Source: Dysgonomonas sp. Marseille-P4677
GTDB lineage: Bacteria > Bacteroidota > Bacteroidia > Bacteroidales > Dysgonomonadaceae
Assembly: GCF_016652235.1 (NCBI RefSeq)
Contig: NZ_JAEPKU010000010.1
Location: 1 to 59,600 of the forward strand
Reading direction: 5' to 3'
Length of the DNA: 59,600 nt
Shown: positions 24,595 to 34,579 of the stretch, piece after piece
How positions within the stretch are numbered: the stretch's first letter is position 1
Layout: every line of letters begins with the position of its first letter
The notes under the pieces: generated by a model
Told to the model about the DNA's origin: nothing
Databases searched by the model: none
The model's input: the letters and a program-made list of their open reading frames with translations, nothing else
Translations under genes and position numbers: made by a program

Positions 24595-25980
24595 ATGAAA
24601 AATATACTAATTTCTTTTTTTGCCCTATTTTGTGTTTGTTCCTCACTGACTGCTCAAAATATTACTCCTTTTAAGGACGGAGATAGAGTAGGATTTCTCG
24701 GAAATAGCATTACCGATGGAGGCCATTACCATTCATATATATGGCTCTATTACATGACTCGCTTCCCTGATATGCAGTTAACCTTGTTTAATATCGGAAT
24801 TGGTGGAGACAGAGCTATCGACATGGTGAATCGATTTGATGGAGATGTACTGAGTAAAAATCTTACAGTCCTCATTACAACTTTTGGGATGAACGACTCA
24901 GGCTATTTCGAATATAATGGTGAACAACCTGAAGCATTTGCCGACCAAAAAGTAAAAGAATCGTATGACGCATATAAGCAATTAGAATCCAGATTTAAAT
25001 CCCTTGAGAATATGAGGATGGTACTCATGGGAAGCTCTCCATATGATGAAACTGCAGTTATAGAAGGAAATAACGCTTTCAAAAATAAAAACAAAGCAAT
25101 GTTACGTATTGTCGATTTTCAGCGAGAATCGGCAAAAAACAATGGATGGGAATTTTTGGATCTTAATACCCCTATAACAGCCCTTAATAAACAATTTCAA
25201 CAAAAAGACCCGACGTTTACTATTTGTGGAAATGATCGTATTCATCCCGATAATGACGGCCACATGATAATGGCTTATATGTTTCTTAAAGAACAAGGAT
25301 TTGCAGGAAAGGAAGTTGCAGATATTAAAATCGATGCTTCTAAAATAAGTGTTATGTCTTCTTCAAACTGCGAAATAAATAATCTAAGAAAAACTTCAAC
25401 CAGAATTAGCTTCAATTATTTAGCGAAATCGTTACCATATCCTATGGATACAATAGCGCGAGGATGGGGAAGTAAGAAAAGCCAGGCCGAATCTATGAAG
25501 ATAGTCCCATTTGTGGACGAAATGAACAAAGAGACATTGACTGTTAAAGGATTGACCGGAAATTATAAGCTCATAATCGATGAAGAAAATATTGGAATCT
25601 GGTCAGCAAAAGAACTGGCTGAAGGGATCAATCTTGCAACTCTCACCAATACTCCTCAATACCAACAGGCTCTTAAAATAATGATGCTTAACGAAGAACG
25701 TTGGGAAATAGAACGTCGATTCCGCGAATATGCATGGGTAGAATTTAATTTCTTTCTGCCTAAAGGTATAACCAATCTCAATAGCCGGGAAGCAATCCAG
25801 ATTTTAGATAAATACAAAGATAGCAATGGTTGGCTCAATGGCAGACGTGATCTTTACTCGAAAGCAATGTTTCCGGAAATAAGAAAAGCATGGCAAGATG
25901 AAATCAATCTGCTTACCTCAACTATTTATGAGATTAACAAACCTCGTGAAAGAAAGATAACACTAGTAAAGATAAAATAA
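24595..25980 (+). CDS. SGNH/GDSL-family hydrolase, secreted
   Basis: Serine esterase fold, 461 residues with a signal peptide ending near SSLTAQ. The four SGNH blocks are present: FLGNSITDGG (Ser nucleophile), GIGGDRAID (Gly), TTFGMNDSG (Asn) and DRIHPDNDGH (Asp-x-x-His). The catalytic domain occupies about residues 25-235. The remaining roughly 225 residues are a helical extension I cannot assign. In glycan loci such enzymes usually remove acetyl or other acyl groups so that glycosidases can act. It opens a tight three-gene run with the GH38-like (15 bp) and GH92 (12 bp) genes. The acyl substrate is inferred only. Confidence 0.9.
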   Translation: MKNILISFFALFCVCSSLTAQNITPFKDGDRVGFLGNSITDGGHYHSYIWLYYMTRFPDMQLTLFNIGIGGDRAIDMVNRFDGDVLSKNLTVLITTFGMNDSGYFEYNGEQPEAFADQKVKESYDAYKQLESRFKSLENMRMVLMGSSPYDETAVIEGNNAFKNKNKAMLRIVDFQRESAKNNGWEFLDLNTPITALNKQFQQKDPTFTICGNDRIHPDNDGHMIMAYMFLKEQGFAGKEVADIKIDASKISVMSSSNCEINNLRKTSTRISFNYLAKSLPYPMDTIARGWGSKKSQAESMKIVPFVDEMNKETLTVKGLTGNYKLIIDEENIGIWSAKELAEGINLATLTNTPQYQQALKIMMLNEERWEIERRFREYAWVEFNFFLPKGITNLNSREAIQILDKYKDSNGWLNGRRDLYSKAMFPEIRKAWQDEINLLTSTIYEINKPRERKITLVKIK

Positions 25981-25995
25981 GTCTCAGTAAAGATA

Positions 25996-28530
25996 ATGAA
26001 GCGAATTATTATATTCATACTAATAACTATAGCTGTATCAAGCAAAGTGTCGTCTCAAACACAGGCTTATTTTGTTGACGGTTATCATGGTGGTATTTAT
26101 GGTCACTATCCGATGTGGGTAACACAATTTATGGTTGATAAATTGGCTCAGCATCCCGAATGGCGTATAGGGCTTGAAATAGAACCGGAAACATGGGATA
26201 CAGTCAGAGTAAAGGATACTAAAGCGTACAATAACTTTAAAAATATTATAACAGACAAAAGAATTGAATTTACAAATCCGACATATGCTCAGCCCTATTG
26301 TTATAATATCTCAGGAGAAAGCCTTATTCGACAATTTGAATATGGTATAAAAAAACTTAATCAACATTTTCCTGAGGTAACTTTTAGTACATATTCGGCT
26401 GAAGAACCTTGTTTCACCAGTTGTTTGCCTCAAATTCTAAAACTATTCGGTTTTAAGTATGCCGTACTTAAATGTCCCGATACTTGTTGGGGCGGATACA
26501 CTGCTGCTTATGGAGGACAATTGGTCAATTGGATAGGGCCCGACGGAACTTCGATTCTTACAGTACCAAGATATGCCTGTGAAGCTCTTGAAGATCATTC
26601 TACATGGCAAACTAAAGCATGGAACAATTCTGATTCTTACCTCAAGGCTTGTTTCGACTATGGAATTAAGATGCCGGTTGGAATGTGTTATCAAGATGCC
26701 GGTTGGAAAAATGGCCCTTGGATTGGCAATGGAAATAATATTAAGAATAATTCTATATATGTGACGTGGAAAGACTATATAGAGAATATATCGGAAGGCA
26801 AGTCTGATGATAATTGGCACTTTTCGCAAGAAAATGTTTTAGTAAATCTCATGTGGGGAAGTCAGGTGCTTCAAAGAATTGCACAGGAAGTACGTGTTTC
26901 CGAAAATAAAATTGTTATGGCCGAAAAGATTGCAGCCATGGCAACTATTGATAACAACTACAAGCCTTTACAGACATCTTTAGATGATGCTTGGCGAACG
27001 TTGATGATGGCGCAACATCATGATTCTTGGATAGTGCCTTACAATAGATTGAACGAAAAACATACTTGGGCGCAGGAAATCACCCTATGGACTAATAATA
27101 CAAACGATATATCAGACAATATCATTAAAGATGCCATTAAAACTTATGATATATCCAATATATTATCATCGGACAATCTACCTTATATAAGAGTCTATAA
27201 TACGCTTGCAATTGAAAGATCAGAGCTCGTGAAGATTAATTTATCGAGTGTGAATATTTCACATGGTATAACTGTTTACGATTCGAAAAAAAGCAAAACT
27301 CCTTCATCCTTTATACAAGAAGGAGATTCTGTTTATCTTATCTTCAAAGCAAAGGTACCTCCTTTTGGTTATGCAACATATAGTCTGCAAGATAAACAAT
27401 CTAAGCCAGAAAAGTATTCTACAGTACAATGCCATCCAAATGGAGACTATACTGTACAAAACGATATGTACAAAATCATTATTAGCTCTACGAAAGGAGG
27501 TATAATAAAAAGCTTAACATCTAAAGATGAGGATAATAAGGAATATATCGATATCACGAGTGAATATAACTTTGGAGAATTGAGAGGCTATTTTTATGAA
27601 GATGAAAAATATTATTCTTCTGCCGATTCACTTGCTAAAGTGACTATTTTGGAAGAAAATAACCTCAGAACTATCCTCAAAATAGAAGGAAATATATCTT
27701 CCCATCCATACACACAAATTATCACATTAAACAATGGGCAAAGGCGTATTGATTTTGATTTAACTATAGATTGGAAAAACAATGTTGGCATAGGGGAATA
27801 TAAGCAAGGACATAACTGGCGCGAAAACAGAAGAGCTTTTGTCAATGATAAATTCAAATTGAATGTAATGTTTCCCCTCAATCTACACTCAGCCAAATTA
27901 TATAAAAATGCTCCATTCGATGTATGCGAGAGTAATCTTAAAGATACATTCTTTAATACATGGGATAGTATAAAGCATAATATCATACTTAACTGGATAG
28001 ATCTTGTGGACAGAAATGAAAAATATGGATTTGCATTATTATCTGATCATACTACCTCATACTCCCACGGGGAAGACTTTCCATTAAGTCTAACTGCCCA
28101 ATATTCAGGTATTGGATTGTGGGGCGTTGATTATAAAATAACCAAGCCTTTGAAAATGAAATATGCTATCATCCCTCATTCAGGCAAATGGGATTATGCA
28201 GGAATAGCAACTGAAAGTAATAAGTGGAATGAACCTTTAGTCTATTCGTTTCATAAGAAAACTAATTCAGAAGACAAGTGTTATTTTGATGCAGCTAATT
28301 CAGGTTACGAAGTAACCGCTTTTAAAAGCCAAGGCGATGATCTCATTATTAGACTCTTTAATGCTGAAGAAAATGATTCTGAGCAAAAACTAAACTTTGG
28401 TTTTCCTTTATCGGCTGTGAAAGAGATTGACCTAAATGGTAATGTTATTGCAGAAAAAACAATCGAAAAGAACAATATACATTTATCAATTCCTCGCTTT
28501 GGAATCAAAACATTGTTAATAAAAAGATAA
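25996..28530 (+). CDS. GH38-like alpha-mannosidase with altered active-site motifs
   Basis: 844-residue secreted protein (signal peptide ending near KVSSQ) with a GH38-type N-terminal (beta/alpha) domain (about 24-330), a middle helical domain with AQHHDSWIVP (near 339) and C-terminal beta-sandwich domains. GH38 enzymes are Zn-dependent exo-alpha-mannosidases with an HxD ligand motif near the N-terminus and an Asp nucleophile in a D-x-F-G-like motif. Here the first reads GYHGGIYGHYP, with Gly where Asp is expected. The second reads YSAEEPCFTS, with Glu where the Asp nucleophile is expected. The His of the HHD motif is kept. Either the mechanism is adapted or the protein is not a classical mannosidase. 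Neighbours (three GH92) favour mannosides. Confidence 0.8.
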   Translation: MKRIIIFILITIAVSSKVSSQTQAYFVDGYHGGIYGHYPMWVTQFMVDKLAQHPEWRIGLEIEPETWDTVRVKDTKAYNNFKNIITDKRIEFTNPTYAQPYCYNISGESLIRQFEYGIKKLNQHFPEVTFSTYSAEEPCFTSCLPQILKLFGFKYAVLKCPDTCWGGYTAAYGGQLVNWIGPDGTSILTVPRYACEALEDHSTWQTKAWNNSDSYLKACFDYGIKMPVGMCYQDAGWKNGPWIGNGNNIKNNSIYVTWKDYIENISEGKSDDNWHFSQENVLVNLMWGSQVLQRIAQEVRVSENKIVMAEKIAAMATIDNNYKPLQTSLDDAWRTLMMAQHHDSWIVPYNRLNEKHTWAQEITLWTNNTNDISDNIIKDAIKTYDISNILSSDNLPYIRVYNTLAIERSELVKINLSSVNISHGITVYDSKKSKTPSSFIQEGDSVYLIFKAKVPPFGYATYSLQDKQSKPEKYSTVQCHPNGDYTVQNDMYKIIISSTKGGIIKSLTSKDEDNKEYIDITSEYNFGELRGYFYEDEKYYSSADSLAKVTILEENNLRTILKIEGNISSHPYTQIITLNNGQRRIDFDLTIDWKNNVGIGEYKQGHNWRENRRAFVNDKFKLNVMFPLNLHSAKLYKNAPFDVCESNLKDTFFNTWDSIKHNIILNWIDLVDRNEKYGFALLSDHTTSYSHGEDFPLSLTAQYSGIGLWGVDYKITKPLKMKYAIIPHSGKWDYAGIATESNKWNEPLVYSFHKKTNSEDKCYFDAANSGYEVTAFKSQGDDLIIRLFNAEENDSEQKLNFGFPLSAVKEIDLNGNVIAEKTIEKNNIHLSIPRFGIKTLLIKR

Positions 28531-28542
28531 ATCAAAAATACT

Positions 28543-30876
28543 ATGTATAGAACGACAATGCTGCTTATCGTAGCTCTACTATGCCTGTCAATGACAGGGT
28601 GCACATCTAATATTAGCACAAAAAAATATGCTCCCTCCGATTATGTTAATCCATTTATTGGGGCTAGCACCAGTGTGGGTGCTGCCGGAGTATATCATGG
28701 GTTAGGTAAAACTTTTCCGGGAGCAACTACTCCATACGGAATGGTTCAGATTAATCCAAATACAATTACAGGAGGTGATAACGCTCCGGGGTATAGTTAT
28801 GAACATAAAACAATAGAAGGTTTTGCTTTCACTCAAATGAGTGGTGTAGGCTGGTTCGGAGATTTAGGTAATTTCCTTGTGATGCCTACTACAGGAGATT
28901 TGAAAATAATAGCAGGCAAAGAGGATGGTAGCATCGATGGATATCGTTCTCTATACAATAAAGATACAGAAATAGCTATAGCCGGATATTATTCGGTAGA
29001 ACTATCCGATTATAGTATCGGGGTAGAAGCCACAGCTGCACCCCATAGCGGAATATTACGATTTACATTCCCCGAACATAAGCAATCGCGTATACAAATC
29101 GACCTGGCAAGAAGAGTTGGAGGAACATCGTCGTATCAATATATAAAAGTAGTCAATGATAGCACTATACAAGGATGGATGAAATGCACGCCGGAAGGTG
29201 GTGGCTGGGGTGACGGAGAAGGCAATGCGGACTATACTGTATTTTTTTATGCTCAATTTAGCCAACCTCTGAAGAATTATGCTTTCTGGAGTGCTGATAT
29301 ACCCAACAACTGGAAACGTAAGCGTAATGACGTTGTAAGTGAATCTTATCAACAAAGGATATCTGAAGCTAAAATCATTAATAATGTTAAGGAACTGGAA
29401 GGAAAACATCTTGGATTTTTCACCGAATTCGTAACAAAAAAAGATGAAGAAGTTATTCTAAAAGTGGGAATATCTTTTGTCGATATGGATGGTGCCGAGA
29501 AGAATTTCAATGCTGAAATAGCAAATAAAGATTTCGATCAAGTACGTAACGAAGCAAAAGATTTATGGGATAGAGAATTGAGTAGAATAGAAGTTTCCGG
29601 AGGAACAGAAGATCAAAAAACAATCTTTTATACATCACTCTATCATACAATGATAGATCCACGTACATATACCGATGTTGATGGCCGTTATGTAGGTGGA
29701 AACAAACAGATATATAATAGTAATTCAATATTCACTAAGCGTACTATATTTAGTGGATGGGACGTATTTCGCAGCCAGTTCCCTTTACAAACGATTATCA
29801 ATCCTGAACTGGTAAACGATCAGCTAAACTCCCTAATAACGCTTGCAGAACAAAGCGGACGTGAATATTACGAACGTTGGGAAATGCTCAATGCATATTC
29901 TGGTTGTATGATAGGAAATCCCGCATTATCAGTCCTTGCTGATGCCTACGTGAAAGGTATACGCAATTATAATATAGATAAAGCATATCAATATGCAGTA
30001 AATACTTCGAAAAAATATGGAAATGGAGATCTAGGCTATACAGGATCATCTCTCAGTATCTCTCATACTCTTGAATATGCTTATGCAGACTGGTGCATAT
30101 CTCAGATTGCAAAAGGAATAGGGAACCATGGAGATGAAGAATTATTTTTGAGAAAAGGACAGGCTTATAAAAATATTTTCGATAAAGAAAAGGAATGGTT
30201 CCGACCGCGTAATATTGACGGAACTTGGGAAGAATGGCCGGAAGATGCTCTACTTAAAGAGTGGTATGGATGTATCGAATCGAACCCTTATCAACAGGGT
30301 TGGTTTGTACCTCATGATATACCAGGTATGGTTGAATTGATGGGAGGAACAGAGAAAGTTATTGCCAATCTAACCAACCTTTTTGAAAAGACTCCACAAA
30401 ATATGTTATGGAACGATTATTATAACCATGCGAATGAACCGGTACATCACATTCCATTCTTATTCAATAGGCTAAAGCAACCATGGCTTACTCAAAAATG
30501 GACACGCCATATCTGTAATCAAGCTTACGCAAACAAAGTAGAAGGTATTGTGGGGAATGAAGATGTTGGTCAAATGTCGGCTTGGTATGTACTTGCAGCC
30601 TCTGGAATACACCCTGTCTGCCCGGGAGATACACGTCTCGAAATAACAAGTCCTATATTCGACAAAATAGAATATAATCTGGACTCAAAATATTTTAAAG
30701 GAGGTAAATTCACCATTATTGCACATAACAACTCCCCGGAAAATATATATATACAGAAAGCTTTATTGAACGGCAAAGAATATAAAAACTGTTATATAGA
30801 TTTTTCTTCTATTGCTGATGGGGCAACATTGGAGTTATATATGGGTAATACGCCCAATAAAGATTGGGGCATGTAA
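28543..30876 (+). CDS. GH92 exo-alpha-mannosidase, lipoprotein (first of three)
   Basis: Ca-dependent inverting alpha-mannosidase family GH92, 777 residues. The lipobox LSMTGCTSNIS lacks acidic residues after the Cys, so it probably faces the periplasm. The general acid Glu is in CIESNPYQQGWFVPHD (near 577), the NEP motif in HANEPVHHIPFLFN and the catalytic Asp motif in GNEDVGQMSAWYV (near 671). The N-terminal beta-sandwich starts with DYVNPFIGA. The full set of motifs, including NEP, fits active alpha-1,2-type members, but linkage preference is inference. It starts 12 bp after the GH38-like gene. Confidence 0.95.
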   Translation: MYRTTMLLIVALLCLSMTGCTSNISTKKYAPSDYVNPFIGASTSVGAAGVYHGLGKTFPGATTPYGMVQINPNTITGGDNAPGYSYEHKTIEGFAFTQMSGVGWFGDLGNFLVMPTTGDLKIIAGKEDGSIDGYRSLYNKDTEIAIAGYYSVELSDYSIGVEATAAPHSGILRFTFPEHKQSRIQIDLARRVGGTSSYQYIKVVNDSTIQGWMKCTPEGGGWGDGEGNADYTVFFYAQFSQPLKNYAFWSADIPNNWKRKRNDVVSESYQQRISEAKIINNVKELEGKHLGFFTEFVTKKDEEVILKVGISFVDMDGAEKNFNAEIANKDFDQVRNEAKDLWDRELSRIEVSGGTEDQKTIFYTSLYHTMIDPRTYTDVDGRYVGGNKQIYNSNSIFTKRTIFSGWDVFRSQFPLQTIINPELVNDQLNSLITLAEQSGREYYERWEMLNAYSGCMIGNPALSVLADAYVKGIRNYNIDKAYQYAVNTSKKYGNGDLGYTGSSLSISHTLEYAYADWCISQIAKGIGNHGDEELFLRKGQAYKNIFDKEKEWFRPRNIDGTWEEWPEDALLKEWYGCIESNPYQQGWFVPHDIPGMVELMGGTEKVIANLTNLFEKTPQNMLWNDYYNHANEPVHHIPFLFNRLKQPWLTQKWTRHICNQAYANKVEGIVGNEDVGQMSAWYVLAASGIHPVCPGDTRLEITSPIFDKIEYNLDSKYFKGGKFTIIAHNNSPENIYIQKALLNGKEYKNCYIDFSSIADGATLELYMGNTPNKDWGM

Positions 30877-31107
30877 ATGAACATGTTAATTTTGAACGAA
30901 ATAAAAGAGAGAATTATCTAGCTAATATAGCATGATAGTATAACTGTTCCTAGATTCTGTTATCGAACTCTTAGTGAACAGTCCTATCTGCTAAAATAAT
31001 TCGATTGCTTCATAAATATCTAGTTCACAAAATATAAATAGCATCATGTCTTAGTAAAGACTTCACTATTTCATTTAATTTTTTATTAACCTAATACATT
31101 ATTGTGT

Positions 31108-32952
31108 ATGAAAAACATTTTCTATTCATTATTAATCATAATGGTCGTATGGGGAGGTTTTTCCTGTAAAGACAACAGTTTCCTTGACGAAACTGTGACC
31201 ACTGATCTGGATTATGAAAGAGTATTTACAGATAGTGCCCTTACGGAAGGATTTCTGAATGAGATCTATCGAGAAATAGGTCTTGATACCCGAGCTAATC
31301 GTTTTTCGAAAGACGGTGAAAATCTGGGAGGATTGCAGACTGCATGTGATGAAGCAGAATACAAGATGTCGTCGAAAGTAACCGCCGATTTACAATTTGC
31401 AACAGGAACAGTTAATCCTGTAGTTATAACCGACGACGCATGGAGAATCCCTTATGAAAATATCAGAAGGGTAAATATCTTTTTCAAAGGTATTGAAAAA
31501 ACACCGATTCAGCCGGGACTGAAGAAACGGCTCAAAGCAGAAGCTCAATTTTTGCGTGCATGGTATTATTCTGTTTTATTAAGACATTACGGAGGAATAC
31601 CTCTGATTGGAGATACAGTATATCTCGAAACAGATAAAATGAAAGATGTACGCGACACATATGATGCATGTGCCCAATACATTATAAAGGAATGTGAGAG
31701 TGCCGAAAAAGACCTTGCTGTAAGACCTTCGGGACGTCTATACGGACGTGCAAGCGGGGGGGCGTGTAAAGCATTAATAGCACGAATAAAACTATATGCA
31801 GCCAGTCCATTGTTTAATGGAAATAGTGATATAGTGGCTGGTTCAAATTGTCCTGCCGAATTATTAGGCTATCCCGAGTATAAAGCTGAACGTTGGAAAG
31901 AAGCAATGGATGCAGCCTATGAGGTTATACGACTAGGACAATACCGTCTATTCGAATTACATACCGATCCTTTAAATAATAATGCGCCGGATCCCGGACA
32001 TGGATTTTATGCCCAATTTATAGCAGCCGACACAAAATATGCATCTTCGAAGCCTTTTGTAGAAGCTATATTAGAAGATCGGAGTCAATCAGATCGGGCA
32101 AGAGAAAGCTGGTTTCAACCACCTAGCCGTAATGGTTCGGGAGGAGGCTATATATATCAGGAACTTGTAGATGCATTTCCGATGAATAACGGCCTACCAA
32201 TAAATGATCCTGCTTCAGGATATGATCCAAACAATCCGTATAAAAACAGAGATCCACGCCTTCGCAATACGGTTGTTTACGACGGAGTATCGCTACAATC
32301 TAATTCGGGCTCGCCTACACCCATAATCATTGCACTCAATGCAGACGGTTCATCTGGTGATAAAGATGCGGTTCATCAAGGTACACCTACCGGTTATTAT
32401 ATCAACAAAATGGTTAACCGCGATTTAGCTGCAAATACAGTACATGGTGGTCCACAACAAACTCCTATTATTCGTTATGCAGAAGTTTTGATGATGTATG
32501 CGGAAGCAATGAACGAGTTTTTGATAACATCACAAGGGGAAAGTGCTATTGTACCGGCCAATGAAGAAACATATCAAATCTTGAAGCAAATAAGAAAACG
32601 AGGAGGAATCAATATTAACGACGACCCTGCAAATTCTAACAATATGTTTGGTTTGAAGCCCAACATGACACGTTTAGAAATGCGTAAAGCTATTCAAAAT
32701 GAGAAACGTATAGAATTTGCCATAGAGGGACATAGATTTTGGGATGTAAGACGTTGGAAAATAGCTGAAGAAACCGAAAATCAGCAAATGACCGGAATGG
32801 AGCCCCGTATGACCACAGATGGTGGCAGAACGTACCAAAAGTTCAATGTACGTAAACGTATTTTCAGAAAAGCAATGTACTTCTGGCCTATCCCATACAA
32901 GGAAACAATCAAGTCGCCAGGATTGATACAAAATCCTAATTATAATTTATAA
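31108..32952 (+). CDS. SusD/RagB-family outer-membrane lipoprotein (first SusD of PUL 2)
   Basis: Surface binding lipoprotein, 614 residues from the ATG at 31108; a TTG two codons upstream is a less likely start. Lipobox GGFSCKDNSFLDE carries acidic residues soon after the Cys, as in surface proteins. SusD signatures: AEAQFLRAWYYSVLLRHYGG, LYAASPLFNGN and EKRIEFAIEGHRFWDVRRWK. It lies upstream of the DUF5004-like, DUF4961-like and SusC genes, so SusD precedes SusC here, the reverse of the usual order. 231 bp separate it from the GH92 gene, enough for a promoter, though I see no clear -7 box there. Confidence 0.94.
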   Translation: MKNIFYSLLIIMVVWGGFSCKDNSFLDETVTTDLDYERVFTDSALTEGFLNEIYREIGLDTRANRFSKDGENLGGLQTACDEAEYKMSSKVTADLQFATGTVNPVVITDDAWRIPYENIRRVNIFFKGIEKTPIQPGLKKRLKAEAQFLRAWYYSVLLRHYGGIPLIGDTVYLETDKMKDVRDTYDACAQYIIKECESAEKDLAVRPSGRLYGRASGGACKALIARIKLYAASPLFNGNSDIVAGSNCPAELLGYPEYKAERWKEAMDAAYEVIRLGQYRLFELHTDPLNNNAPDPGHGFYAQFIAADTKYASSKPFVEAILEDRSQSDRARESWFQPPSRNGSGGGYIYQELVDAFPMNNGLPINDPASGYDPNNPYKNRDPRLRNTVVYDGVSLQSNSGSPTPIIIALNADGSSGDKDAVHQGTPTGYYINKMVNRDLAANTVHGGPQQTPIIRYAEVLMMYAEAMNEFLITSQGESAIVPANEETYQILKQIRKRGGININDDPANSNNMFGLKPNMTRLEMRKAIQNEKRIEFAIEGHRFWDVRRWKIAEETENQQMTGMEPRMTTDGGRTYQKFNVRKRIFRKAMYFWPIPYKETIKSPGLIQNPNYNL

Positions 32953-32984
32953 AAATAGATATTTAATTATATACCTAATTAATT

Positions 32985-33437
32985 ATGAATATACTGAATT
33001 TTAAGCTTGTCATCTTACTTATCTTACTGGCAAGCATGGTTAGCTCCTGTGATGAATTCAAAGATTCAAATGATTATTCGGCTGAAGAAATAGATAAAAA
33101 TCTTAGTGGAAGCTGGAGTATCAGTCAGGTTACAAGAAATGGATCGGATATTACTAATGCTATGGACTTTAAAGCATTCTCAATAACTTTCAATACAGAT
33201 AAAACATACAAAATAGAAAATTATCTTCCATTTCTAGTCAAAGAAAACGGTACATGGAATATTGATGACCCTCAGTACCCATCTCAGCTTATATTCAAAG
33301 AAAACGGAGCTCCGACAGCTAATATTTCATCTTTCGAATACATAATAAATAAAGGAGAGCGGCAGATAATCTTGTCCTTCGCTCCAGGTTGCCATAGCAA
33401 CGTATATACCTATGTATTGGAAAGAGTAGCTAATTAA
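32985..33437 (+). CDS. Small DUF5004-like (lipocalin-type) lipoprotein
   Basis: 150 residues; lipobox MVSSCDEFKDSND with acidic residues after the Cys, so likely surface-exposed. The body is a small beta-barrel-like domain with the lipocalin-type opening LSGSWSISQVTRNG and strands SITFNTDKTYKIE and GTWNIDDPQYPSQLIF. Such proteins occur with DUF4961 proteins beside SusCD pairs and probably assist glycan binding. It starts 32 bp after SusD and ends 17 bp before the next gene, so it is in the same transcript. The family name is by resemblance. Confidence 0.7.
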   Translation: MNILNFKLVILLILLASMVSSCDEFKDSNDYSAEEIDKNLSGSWSISQVTRNGSDITNAMDFKAFSITFNTDKTYKIENYLPFLVKENGTWNIDDPQYPSQLIFKENGAPTANISSFEYIINKGERQIILSFAPGCHSNVYTYVLERVAN

Positions 33438-33454
33438 CTAAAAATCCGAATCTG

Positions 33455-34543
33455 ATGAAAAACAAATTAAATATCAGGCTAATATTAAAGCCCCTTGGAG
33501 TAGCAATAATTGCCATCATATTTGTTGCTTGTGGTTTTGAATTGCTTAATGATCATGGCGCATATTTCGATGACGAATTCAAAGACATCAAGTCTCCGGT
33601 AGTATATAATACAAGTTCTGTGAAAGCCGGGGAATATGCAAATTTTACATTTTATGTAAAAGCAATGGCTAACGAAGATAAAACCGATAAGCTGATAATA
33701 GCTTTTCAAGTTCCAAAATCATGGAGTGAAGCTAAGGATGCTGAAGTAACATGGGAATTGTGGAATGATATAGGAGAATTAAGACCTATGGAATTGCTAA
33801 CCGGATCTCCTAAAAATAAGCCGGGACTATCTTGGGATCAGGCTCTATTAAATACCGTAGGAGGCCGTACTACAAATGTTTTGGATGATATGCAATGGTA
33901 TGCGTTTCAAGCAAAAGACTCATGGACTATCCACAATAATATACACTTATTTATTAAAGTAAGAATAAAGATAAAAACAGGTCCGGATAATTTAAGGGCT
34001 AAAATTGGCTTTTTTGTCAATCATGCCGATGATGGACTAGGTAGCGATGAGGACAGATGGAAGGTGCTTTGGGGCGACTGCTTTGATGTTACTGATGGAG
34101 AAGGTGATATTATCGATTTCTGTGAATATCATTTTAACAGAGCTACTCCGGGAACAGCTACTCAAAATGATATTTTGACATTCGAATATATCGGAGATTA
34201 CTATACCAACGACTTAATGTCAGAGGTAAATAATATTTACTTAAATGCTACGGCCATTACAGATAAAGGCAATAGTTATAAAGTAGATGAAATATCCGAT
34301 AAAACGAAAATGAAGAAAGATTCTGAATACGGAATAGCCTATAGTAAAACATTTTGGTCTGAAGCATATTTCAATATACCCGCAGGTGAGACTATAACTT
34401 CAATAAAATATTACTTCACAAATAGTGATAAGACTAAATATGTCAGCGACTATGACGAGCAGCATAAAGAAGAAGTGGAGCAAAACCCTAATCAACCGGG
34501 AAAACCAATAGAACCGTTTGTATACAATTTTATTTGTAAATGA
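33455..34543 (+). CDS. DUF4961-like surface lipoprotein
   Basis: 362 residues. The N-terminal hydrophobic segment ends in IIFVACGFELLND, a lipobox. The mature part is beta-rich: an Ig-like region with VKAGEYANFTFYVKAM and AFQVPKSWSEAKDAEVTWEL at about 45-110, and a C-terminal region from about 250 with NIYLNATAITDKGN. The layout fits the DUF4961 lipoproteins that accompany some SusCD systems, probably glycan-binding auxiliaries. No catalytic motif is seen. The start is 17 bp after the DUF5004-like gene; SusC follows 36 bp later. Confidence 0.7.
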   Translation: MKNKLNIRLILKPLGVAIIAIIFVACGFELLNDHGAYFDDEFKDIKSPVVYNTSSVKAGEYANFTFYVKAMANEDKTDKLIIAFQVPKSWSEAKDAEVTWELWNDIGELRPMELLTGSPKNKPGLSWDQALLNTVGGRTTNVLDDMQWYAFQAKDSWTIHNNIHLFIKVRIKIKTGPDNLRAKIGFFVNHADDGLGSDEDRWKVLWGDCFDVTDGEGDIIDFCEYHFNRATPGTATQNDILTFEYIGDYYTNDLMSEVNNIYLNATAITDKGNSYKVDEISDKTKMKKDSEYGIAYSKTFWSEAYFNIPAGETITSIKYYFTNSDKTKYVSDYDEQHKEEVEQNPNQPGKPIEPFVYNFICK

Positions 34544-34579
34544 TCGTGAGTCAATTTTTAAATTAAAAAGCCAAAATAT

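Noticed and set aside
31102-31107. TTG start for the first SusD of PUL 2
   Set aside because: An ATG two codons later gives a clean lipoprotein signal; the extra residues add nothing.
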